Positions 6,585 to 12,216 of a stretch of DNA of 12,216 nt are shown here, in pieces. The notes beneath the pieces were generated by a model. It was not told where the DNA came from, did not search any database, and was given only the letters and a program-made list of their open reading frames with translations. Both the position numbers and the translations under genes were made by a program. Each line of letters starts with the position of its first letter. Position 1 is the stretch's first letter. The DNA comes from Spirochaeta sp. (GTDB lineage: Bacteria > Spirochaetota > Spirochaetia > DSM-27196 > Alkalispirochaetaceae): assembly GCA_027859055.1 (NCBI GenBank), contig JAQIBO010000419.1, forward strand, positions 1 to 12,216. Direction: 5' to 3'.

Positions 6585-7553
6585 TCACGCTTCCTTTCGC
6601 AGAACCCGACGAATCCCGTCGGACATGAGGTTGAAACTGACGATGAGAACGGCGATGCCGAGAACCGGGTACCAGAGCTCCCACGGCGCTTCGGCGATCT
6701 GCGTCCGCGCGTCGAGTACCATGCGCCCCCATTCCGGAGACGGCGGTTGCACTCCCAGCCCCAGAAAGCCCAGTGACGTTACCAGGATAATCGCGTAGGA
6801 GAGCCGGAGTGCCGCCTCAACCACGAGGGCAGGAAGAACGCCTGGCAGTATTTGTCGGGTGAGAATGTGCAATGTCCCTTCACCGCGCAGCCGGGCCTCC
6901 TCGATATAGCCGCGGTTTCGCACCGAGAGCGTCGCGCTTCTGGCTACCCTGGAGATGATCGGCACGTAAATGAGTACGATTACCGCGGTGAGACTGATGT
7001 TGTTGGCGCCGATTGTGTGAATCAGCTGGTTCCCGGATGCGGAGAGAAGGGGGACAATGGTAGATATCATCACGAGGGCAAGCACCATCGCAGGAATTGA
7101 AATCAGGCTGTCGAGCAACCGGGATACCACATCGTCCAGAATGCCGCCGACGTAGCCGATGAGCAGGCCGAGAAATGCGCCCAGAACGACTGAAATTATC
7201 GTCGCAATCAGCGGCAACCCGAGGGTTTCCCGGGCACCCCACAGCATTCGGCTGAAGATATCCCGGCCTCGCTGGTCGGTGCCGAAGGGAAACAGCGCCG
7301 ATGGCGGCTGGCTGGTCAGGGCGCGGCGGCTCTCCTGGCCGACGTCGGTTCCGCGGATGATCTGATCGTAGGGATACGGTGCCACCAGCGGCCCGAACAG
7401 CGTAAGCACGAGAAAAAACAGGACACCCACACCCCCGATCACTGCCAGGGGGTTTCCCCGGAGCGCCTGCAGGACGGGTGCCTGCTTTTTACGAGTTCTT
7501 TGCGGAGCAGCGGCCGGTTCCGGCCCCCGCTCCCTGTCTGCCGTGTCTGCCAT
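6585..7553 (-). CDS. ABC peptide transporter permease, DppC/OppC type
   Basis: Second inner-membrane permease of the importer, 322 residues. The cytoplasmic N-terminal tail of about 35 residues is rich in Pro, Ala and Arg. The typical DppC start then follows: a region ending LRGNPLAVIGG and a first helix leading into GPLVAPYPYDQ. The FGTDQRGRDIFSRMLWGAR motif is diagnostic for the DppC group. The ATPase-docking loop is YIEEARLRGEGTLHILTRQILPGVLP, and SLGFLGLGVQPPSPEWG precedes the last helix. I chose ATG 7553 rather than the TTG just before it because GAGGA lies 6 nt ahead of the ATG. It follows the binding-protein gene by 24 bp and ends three bases before the GTG of the fused ATPase, so it is cotranscribed with both. 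Confidence 0.94.
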   Translation of the reverse strand: MADTADRERGPEPAAAPQRTRKKQAPVLQALRGNPLAVIGGVGVLFFLVLTLFGPLVAPYPYDQIIRGTDVGQESRRALTSQPPSALFPFGTDQRGRDIFSRMLWGARETLGLPLIATIISVVLGAFLGLLIGYVGGILDDVVSRLLDSLISIPAMVLALVMISTIVPLLSASGNQLIHTIGANNISLTAVIVLIYVPIISRVARSATLSVRNRGYIEEARLRGEGTLHILTRQILPGVLPALVVEAALRLSYAIILVTSLGFLGLGVQPPSPEWGRMVLDARTQIAEAPWELWYPVLGIAVLIVSFNLMSDGIRRVLRKEA

Positions 7554-7577
7554 CAAACGTCCTCACGGATAGGAGTT

Positions 7578-9203
7578 CTAACGGAGATCAACTCCGCGAA
7601 AGTCTGTTCGTCCTGGAAACGAGTGTAGCACAAGGCCGGTTACTCTGTCGGCGTGGGCCGCGACAACGGGACGAAAGTAGGGTATCAGGATGGGACCGGA
7701 CTCCCGGAATATCCCGCTTATCTCGTTGTAGATCTCTGAACGAGCCTGAATATCGGCAGTTCTCTTTGCCTGGTCTGCGAGACGGTCAAGCTCGTCGTTG
7801 GACCAGCGTGACTCGTTGAACGCCGCGCCGGCGGTGTAGGCAACGCTGAGGTACTCCTGCGGCGTCGGTCGGGCGCCCCAGGCGGTCATACCGAGTTGCG
7901 TATTGAGCCAGTTGTTGTCGCCCTCGGCGTAGTAGACGTTCTCCGGAACCACGTTGAGCTCCACGTAAATGTTGGATTCTTGCCACTGCTGCTGAAGGAA
8001 CTCCGCCACCAGGCCGTATTCAAAGGTGTCTCCAACGTAGAAGGGAATTTCAATCCGTGCTTCGCCGTCCACCTCACGGACGTATCCGTTTCCCGTGCCG
8101 TCGGCAAGAACCGCCGCGATCAGTTCCTTCGCCCGCTCAGGGTCATAGCTCCGGTTCTGCTGAGGGTTGAAAAGCTCGCCATACGTCGGGCCAATGGGGT
8201 CGTTGTTGGCTACCGTCCCCGCACCGTCAAGGGCGTCCAGATTGAGAAGCTCCCGGTCGGTGGCAAACTTGAACGCCTGGCGAATTCGCACGTCTTCGCC
8301 CACGGAGCCCTCATCGGTCCGGACACGGACGACGGGGTGGGTGTTTGTGGCGCGGGTGAGAACGGTGGCGTCGGGAACCTGTTCGAGGGCGGAAACGAGA
8401 TCATCGGGCACCTTGATGATGAAGTCCAGCGCCCCGCTTCTGAACGCGTCGAGCTGGGACTGGTCATCGTCGAAAAAGACGAGTTCAACACCGTCAAGCG
8501 CCGGCGCTCCACCCCAGTACGCGTCATTTGCAACAAAGCGCGCGCTCTGGTCAACTGCGTACCCCTGAAGCACAAAGGGCCCGGTGCCGTTGAAGTGTTC
8601 GTATGTGTCATCGCCGTCGGAAAAGACGTTTACCGCCTCGCTCTCACTGGAGAGAATCATGGCGAACCGGGACGCCACTCCGTACAGGAAGTCGGCGTTG
8701 GGTTCTTCCAGGGTGAATACCGCGGTTGATGCATCCTCCGCTTCAACGCTCCAGGTTGCGCTGCCGTCCTCGTTCTGTCCCATGAGTCCAACTATGGAGG
8801 AGCCCTCGGTCACCAGCCGTTCGAAGGTAAAGACAACGTCCTCGGCGTCAAAGGAGGTACCATCCTCAAAGGTGACTCCCGAACGGAGATTGAACGTGTA
8901 GGTGAGTCCATCGTCGCTGACTTCCCAGCCAGTGGCCAGGCTCGGCTCAAGGGTTCCATCCGCAAGGATTTCCACCAGGTAATCGTACTGGAGACGGTTA
9001 AACATCACCTCCGGATCATTGGCACCGAGAGCCGGATCGATCGTTGTAAGCTTGCGCAGGCCGACCTGCAGGATCTTTTCCTCCGGTTCCGTCGCTTCAC
9101 TCTCACTGCTACCGCCGGCAATCACCGCCGCAGGGATGAACAGCGCCAGTGCGAAAAAAACTGCTCCGAAAAGCGCAGTATTGGGATTTTGGTAAAACTT
9201 CAT
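7578..9203 (-). CDS. ABC transporter substrate-binding protein, SBP_bac_5 (peptide) family
   Basis: Extracytoplasmic binding protein of 541 residues, normal for DppA/OppA-like proteins. It would deliver peptides (or another SBP_bac_5 ligand such as nickel chelates or oligosaccharides) to the permeases encoded downstream. The signal peptide spans about residues 1-29 and ends VIA, then GGSSESE. There is no lipobox cysteine, so the protein is predicted to be released by signal peptidase I rather than lipidated. The family signature lies early in the mature protein: LATGWEVSDDGLTYTFNLRS, then FEDGTSFDAEDVVFTFERL. FNGTGPF and a YDPERAKELI helix follow. Start ATG 9203 is backed by a strong GGAGG at 9211-9215, 7 nt upstream; a longer in-frame start at 9239 has none. 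It is the first gene of the operon, so its leader should control the whole transporter. The substrate cannot be fixed from sequence alone. Confidence 0.94.
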   Translation of the reverse strand: MKFYQNPNTALFGAVFFALALFIPAAVIAGGSSESEATEPEEKILQVGLRKLTTIDPALGANDPEVMFNRLQYDYLVEILADGTLEPSLATGWEVSDDGLTYTFNLRSGVTFEDGTSFDAEDVVFTFERLVTEGSSIVGLMGQNEDGSATWSVEAEDASTAVFTLEEPNADFLYGVASRFAMILSSESEAVNVFSDGDDTYEHFNGTGPFVLQGYAVDQSARFVANDAYWGGAPALDGVELVFFDDDQSQLDAFRSGALDFIIKVPDDLVSALEQVPDATVLTRATNTHPVVRVRTDEGSVGEDVRIRQAFKFATDRELLNLDALDGAGTVANNDPIGPTYGELFNPQQNRSYDPERAKELIAAVLADGTGNGYVREVDGEARIEIPFYVGDTFEYGLVAEFLQQQWQESNIYVELNVVPENVYYAEGDNNWLNTQLGMTAWGARPTPQEYLSVAYTAGAAFNESRWSNDELDRLADQAKRTADIQARSEIYNEISGIFRESGPILIPYFRPVVAAHADRVTGLVLHSFPGRTDFRGVDLR

Positions 9204-9231
9204 GACATATCCTCCATAAAAACACGCATGC

Positions 9232-9246
9232 ACCCACAAAGTGGGT
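9232..9246. repeat. Inverted repeat in leader of the importer operon
   Basis: ACCCAC-AAA-GTGGGT, a perfect 6-bp inverted repeat with a 3-nt centre, lies 29 bp upstream of the binding-protein start codon and about 16 bp above its ribosome binding site. It may be an operator or a small leader hairpin controlling the operon. I could not place a convincing promoter nearby on the minus strand. Confidence 0.4.
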
Positions 9247-9309
9247 CCATCACATCCGTCTTAACGTACTGACTCGCGAACGTTTCGACCAATCCCCGTG
9301 GTGACACGT

Positions 9310-9366
9310 TCCGAATCGATGGAGGAATGGGACAAACTGAGGAAGCTTTAGATTGAGAACTCCTGG
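9310..9366. repeat. Partial second copy of the MITE-like element
   Basis: The last 17 bases (AGATTGAGAACTCCTGG, 9350-9366) are identical to 3539-3555. The preceding 36 bases (9310-9345) align without gaps to 3462-3497 with about 28 identities, most differences being purine transitions. Compared with the first copy, this one lacks the left arm of the right hairpin and the whole left hairpin, so it cannot fold the same way. It lies between the 3' end of the FecR-OmpA gene and the importer operon leader, in the same orientation as the copy at the other end of the operon. Confidence 0.6.
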
Positions 9367-9372
9367 CGCCAG

Positions 9373-10419
9373 TCAGTCGCTGTTGACTCGGAACTCCACC
9401 CGACGATTGCGTCGCAGCGCCGCGGGATCGGTGTCTTCACTCAGCGGTCGGCTGCCGCCCATTCCGGTGGCTGAGAGCTGGGACTCCGAAATTCCCCGTT
9501 CAATGAGATAGTCTCTCACCGATTCAGCCCGCTCCGTTGAGAGGCGAACCTGGGATTGCGGCGAGCCGATGTCGGCGGTGTGGCCGAGGATCTCAATCCG
9601 GCTTTCTACCGACCGGAGCTGATCATAAATTTCATCCAGGGCCTCCTGAGCCCCGGGTGTCAGCTCCGCTGAATTGGGCTGAAAGGTGATCTGATCGCTC
9701 ACGAGTAGTACCTGCTCCTCGTTGAGTGTATCGAGTATCCGTTGATACCGATCGATCTCCTCGGGCGTCATCGGCTGCGGATCGGTGGGTGCTACGCCGG
9801 ATGAGACCGTGGATCGTTCATGGACGCCGAGGGTGGTCGTCTGATCAGGAAAATCCGGGTTACTGACCTCTACCGAGCCGGACATTCCGAAGACTGCGGT
9901 CTGTTCCGGGTCAACGGCCAATACCAGCTCTGTACCACGGACGCCGGCCACCGCTCCGGGGGTCTGGACGAAGAACTCCTGCTTCCCGGCCAGACGCTTG
10001 ACGCGAGAAATGACCTCACCCTCCCGGATATCAACCTCGATACGCTCGGACCCCAGATTCGAGAGTGAAAATAGCGTCTCCTCCATTACTCGTACGACGG
10101 TACCGGTCTGCAGACGGAGGTCAAGATAGCTGCCGGGATAGGTCCGGATAACACTTAAGCGGTCCAGTTTGTCTCCGGCGGCGAGACGGTCCCACTGGCC
10201 CGATGTCCCGCTCCTCCCGTCGGCATCTCCCTCCACATAGGTTACCATTGCGGGCTCTCCCGGAGGCTGTTGTACCGGATCCTCAACAGGTGCCGGCAAA
10301 TCGGGGCGGTCCGCTATAGCGTTCAGTACTGCTCGACCCCCGAAGAAGAGACCTGAAAGCATCAAAAGCACGACGGCGGCAAGCGCGATTCCCTCTTTCT
10401 CACCTCTTGATAGATACAT
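9373..10419 (-). CDS. Membrane-anchored FecR-OmpA domain protein
   Basis: A 348-residue envelope protein with an unusual two-domain make-up. Residues 10-28 form one membrane helix after a short charged N-terminus, giving an N-in signal anchor. Residues 58-190 or so are a FecR domain: SYLDLRLQTGTVVRVMEET, then VDIREGEVISRVKRL and FFVQTPGAVAGVRGTELVLAVD. A short helical link (about 208-232) leads to an OmpA-like peptidoglycan-binding domain, with LGHTADIGSPQSQVRLSTERAESV and NRRVEF near the end. The family's conserved arginine is R297. The position normally held by the peptidoglycan-binding aspartate is Ala282, with an Asp next to it. There is no anti-sigma-factor domain, so this is not a classical FecR regulator. 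Start is ATG 10419 with AGGA 7 nt ahead. The reading frame stays open much further upstream, but only as the antisense of the ABC ATPase gene. It probably ties the membrane to the cell wall; the FecR domain's role is unknown. Confidence 0.88.
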   Translation of the reverse strand: MYLSRGEKEGIALAAVVLLMLSGLFFGGRAVLNAIADRPDLPAPVEDPVQQPPGEPAMVTYVEGDADGRSGTSGQWDRLAAGDKLDRLSVIRTYPGSYLDLRLQTGTVVRVMEETLFSLSNLGSERIEVDIREGEVISRVKRLAGKQEFFVQTPGAVAGVRGTELVLAVDPEQTAVFGMSGSVEVSNPDFPDQTTTLGVHERSTVSSGVAPTDPQPMTPEEIDRYQRILDTLNEEQVLLVSDQITFQPNSAELTPGAQEALDEIYDQLRSVESRIEILGHTADIGSPQSQVRLSTERAESVRDYLIERGISESQLSATGMGGSRPLSEDTDPAALRRNRRVEFRVNSD

Positions 10420-10461
10420 GTTTCTGTCCTTGTGGTTTCGGCGCAGGCGTGTGGCGCACCC

Positions 10462-10475
10462 GGTTTCTTGAAACC
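10462..10475. repeat. Short inverted repeat in the divergent intergenic region
   Basis: GGTTTC-TT-GAAACC is a perfect 6-bp inverted repeat just downstream of the possible FecR-OmpA promoter, and so within that gene's predicted leader. It may be an operator; its size leaves chance open. The rest of the 229-bp divergent region (10420-10648) shows no gene. Confidence 0.3.
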
Positions 10476-10478
10476 CAA

Positions 10479-10507
10479 ACAATAGCCAAAGCTGTCTCAA
10501 ACCGCAA
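10479..10507 (-). promoter_or_regulatory. Possible promoter of the FecR-OmpA gene
   Basis: On the minus strand TTGCGG (10507-10502) is separated by exactly 17 bp from TATTGT (10484-10479). These match the sigma-70 consensus at three and four positions respectively, so the support is weak. Location, about 60 bp before the start codon, is reasonable. Confidence 0.25.
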
Positions 10508-10597
10508 GACTTGGTGGTTCCCGTCTCCGGCGCGATGGGGTGGAAAGGGTGCTCCGAAGAACGGCAGTTCGGTTTTACCAATTCTTTTTCCGGGCGT

Positions 10598-10627
10598 TTG
10601 AAAAGATGGTCGCCAATGATGTATGAC
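10598..10627 (+). promoter_or_regulatory. Possible promoter of the ABC exporter genes
   Basis: TTGAAA (10598-10603) matches five of six -35 positions and is followed, after 18 bp, by TATGAC (10622-10627), which matches four of six -10 positions. Transcription would begin near 10634, just before a GGGGG ribosome-binding-like run at 10636-10640 and the ATG at 10649. This agrees with the start codon chosen for the ATPase. Confidence 0.4.
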
Positions 10628-10648
10628 TTCATCATGGGGGCGAACCGG

Positions 10649-11584
10649 ATGAATGATTGTTGTATCGAGGTGCGGAACCTGTCGTTTCGGTATCCCTCGG
10701 CGACGGAGCAGACGCTCACGGATATCTCGTTTGTTCTCGAGGGGGGCGCGGTATACGGGTTTCTGGGCCCGAGTGGTGCCGGCAAGTCCACGACGCAGAT
10801 GATTTTGTACCGGATGCTGACGGGGTATTCCGGTGAAGTGTTTCTGTTTGGTACCGACCTGACGCGGTGGGATACCTCTTTTCTCCGGCGGATCGGAATC
10901 GTTTTTGAGACGCCAAATCTGTACGTCAAACTGACAGGCCGGGAGAATCTGGCGTTTGCGCTTGCCCTTCGGGGAATGTGCGGGGCCGTTGATGCGGTTT
11001 CCATCGATACCGCCGCGGCGCGGCTTGGTCTTACTGAGGCGCTTGATCACCGGGTGGAGACGTACTCCAAGGGGATGCGGATGCGGCTCTCGTTTATCCG
11101 GGCGGTGCTGCATAACCCGCCGCTGCTTTTTCTGGATGAGCCCACGGCGGGGCTGGACCCGTACTGGGCGCGGCAGATCAAGGACTGGATTGTTGAGTTG
11201 CGGCAGGCGGAAGTTGCGGTCTTTCTGACGACCCACGCGATGGAGTTGGCTGACGAGCTGTGCGACACGGTGGCGTTTCTGGTGGACGGGTACCTGGCGG
11301 TACAGGAAAATCCGGCGCGGTTGAAGCAGCGGTACGGCAACCCGGGAATTGTGGTGTATGGCCGGGACCACGATGGCGTGGATATTGTGCGGGAATACCC
11401 GTACCGACACCTTATTACCAGTCCGCTGAACGAGTTTTCCCATATTTCCGACGTTTCAAACCGGGACGTCAGTCTGGAGACGGTGTTTCTCACGGTGACC
11501 GGGCGTTCGTTGCACGCGCCGGGGAGCGGGCCGGGAGACGGGCTCGCGGGCGAGTCGGAGGGCGAGTCGGAGGAAGGAGCGTGA
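10649..11584 (+). CDS. ABC exporter ATP-binding protein, drug (fluoroquinolone-type) exporter family
   Basis: A 311-residue ATPase that would energise the membrane protein encoded next. Walker A is GPSGAGKST at 40-48. The signature motif is YSKGM at 139-143, the variant usual in DrrA/CcmA-like exporters. Walker B is LLFLDEPTAGLDP with D163 and E164, and the H-loop is in FLTTHAMEL. The last 26 residues are a low-complexity Gly/Glu/Ser tail. I chose ATG 10649 (MNDCCIEVRNLSFRYPS) because the ABC domain begins a few residues later and GGGGG lies 8 nt upstream; earlier in-frame ATGs at 10616, 10619 and 10634 lack good sites. Its stop overlaps the following GTG by 4 bp. With its partner permease it resembles the exporters annotated as fluoroquinolone transporters in actinobacteria and others. 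The true substrate is not shown. Confidence 0.9.
   Translation: MNDCCIEVRNLSFRYPSATEQTLTDISFVLEGGAVYGFLGPSGAGKSTTQMILYRMLTGYSGEVFLFGTDLTRWDTSFLRRIGIVFETPNLYVKLTGRENLAFALALRGMCGAVDAVSIDTAAARLGLTEALDHRVETYSKGMRMRLSFIRAVLHNPPLLFLDEPTAGLDPYWARQIKDWIVELRQAEVAVFLTTHAMELADELCDTVAFLVDGYLAVQENPARLKQRYGNPGIVVYGRDHDGVDIVREYPYRHLITSPLNEFSHISDVSNRDVSLETVFLTVTGRSLHAPGSGPGDGLAGESEGESEEGA
11549..11572 (+). repeat. Perfect 12-bp tandem duplication
   Basis: GGCGAGTCGGAG occurs twice in a row at 11549-11560 and 11561-11572. It encodes two GESE units in the C-terminal tail of the ABC ATPase. The repeat ends at the purine-rich GGAAGGAG that serves as ribosome binding site for the next gene. Copy-number change by slippage would keep the ATPase in frame. 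Confidence 0.85.
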
Positions 11585-12216
11585 GGGCGCCTGGAAGCGA
11601 TTTCCGGCGCCTGCTCACAACGGAAATGACCCTCCAGTACCGCAACGGGTTGTATCTGGTCTATCTGGTATTGACGATCTTCTTTCTGGCGATTATCGCC
11701 CTTGTCCCCGCGCCATGGCGTGAGACGGCGGTGGGACTGGTGATCCTGCTGGACCCGACATTTATCGGGTTTTTCTTTGCCGGCGGTCTTGTGCTGCTGG
11801 ACCGGGAGCAGGGCATTCTTCCGGTGGTTGCCACCGCTACCGGTGGCTTTTCCGACTACGCGCGCCCAAAGGTAGTCGCCCTGATTATCCTGGCGGGCAC
11901 GGTGGCGGCGGTGCTGCTTGGTGCGGCAACGCTGTTGGGCTTTGTCCGGCCGTCCCTGGGTGGGGTGGTGCGTCTTGGCGCCGGTCTTGTCCTTTCAATC
12001 CCGATCTTTTTCAACCTCGGCGTTATCGTCGCCGCGTGGAAACCGCGCGTGGTCGAATATTTCGTGTTCGCGTCATTTGCGCTGCTTCCCCTGATGATAC
12101 CCCTGGCGGAACCGTTGGGGGTGGCTACAGGGGGCGTTGGAAAAGTGTCACCGGTCTGGGGGGCGATGACGCTGATCACGTCGGTCTTTGCCGACGGGGG
12201 TGGTGTGGCGGTGCTG
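11581..12216 (+). CDS. ABC exporter permease, partial (runs off the window)
   Basis: First 212 codons of a membrane protein, open to the end of the window. GTG at 11581 overlaps the ATPase stop as GTGA, with GAGGAAGGAG immediately before it, so the two are translationally coupled. The short cytoplasmic N-terminus (RAPGSDFRRLLTTEMTLQYRNG) leads into at least five hydrophobic helices: LYLVYLVLTIFFLAIIAL near residues 22-40, DPTFIGFFFAGGLVLL, then LDREQGILPVVATA, and further helices at about 98-120, 130-150 and 160-175. The combination DPTFIGFFFAGGLVLLDREQG resembles permeases annotated as fluoroquinolone transporters (ABC-2-like). A second permease gene often follows in such operons, but it would be outside the window. 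The family call is from recognition, not from a computed match. Confidence 0.8.
   Translation, partial: MRAPGSDFRRLLTTEMTLQYRNGLYLVYLVLTIFFLAIIALVPAPWRETAVGLVILLDPTFIGFFFAGGLVLLDREQGILPVVATATGGFSDYARPKVVALIILAGTVAAVLLGAATLLGFVRPSLGGVVRLGAGLVLSIPIFFNLGVIVAAWKPRVVEYFVFASFALLPLMIPLAEPLGVATGGVGKVSPVWGAMTLITSVFADGGGVAVL

Noticed and set aside
7896..8729. Open frame of 277 codons on the + strand
   Set aside because: It lies entirely antisense to the binding-protein gene, which has strong family matches in its own frame. The length is explained by GC-rich codon bias.
10420..11004. Extension of the FecR-OmpA reading frame by about 195 codons upstream
   Set aside because: It runs antisense to the clearly real ABC ATPase gene and has no recognisable domain. 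The ATG at 10419 has a ribosome binding site and is followed at once by the membrane anchor.
10400..11443. Open frame of 347 codons on the - strand
   Set aside because: It is antisense to the ABC exporter ATPase, with a composition full of Arg, Pro and His typical of shadow frames.

Overview
The window looks like chromosomal DNA of a fairly GC-rich, free-living bacterium with a chemotaxis system and a cell envelope that includes a periplasm. A spirochaete (Spirochaetota) is my best guess, and it is only a moderate inference. It rests on the style of the chemoreceptor, on an extracytoplasmic binding protein whose signal peptide ends in AGGSSES with no lipobox cysteine, and on a FecR/OmpA-like protein with a spirochaete-like HTA motif. 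No RNA genes, CRISPR array, phage genes or transposase genes were found.

Layout, left to right. Positions 121-1458 (+) encode a methyl-accepting chemotaxis protein that lacks its N-terminal membrane anchor and about half of its Cache sensor. Positions 1476-2063 (-) encode a small secreted CIA30-domain protein, convergent with the chemoreceptor. Divergent from it, 2215-3387 (+) encodes an AAA_14/DUF4143 ATPase. Its start codon lies directly behind a perfect 22-bp palindrome that overlaps a good sigma-70 promoter, so the mRNA is predicted to be nearly leaderless and autoregulated. A short non-coding element at about 3410-3554 follows. It has two long hairpins, terminal inverted repeats and a flanking 9-10 bp direct repeat, so it looks like a MITE.

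Positions 9203 down to 3556 (-) hold a complete dipeptide/oligopeptide-type ABC importer operon. Its order is binding protein, DppC-like permease, fused DppD-DppF ATPase, DppB-like permease, with very short gaps or a 4-bp overlap between genes. A relative of the MITE-like element (9310-9366) lies upstream of the operon, so the importer is bracketed by direct repeats. Next comes a membrane-anchored FecR-OmpA domain protein (9373-10419, -). Divergent from it is an ABC exporter ATPase (10649-11584, +), translationally coupled to the first permease gene (11581 to the window end, +), of the multidrug or fluoroquinolone-exporter type.

Most coding content belongs to ordinary families. The points that deserve a second look are the palindromic promoter/operator of the AAA_14 gene, the MITE-like double hairpin and its partial second copy around the importer operon, the truncated chemoreceptor, and the FecR-OmpA fusion.
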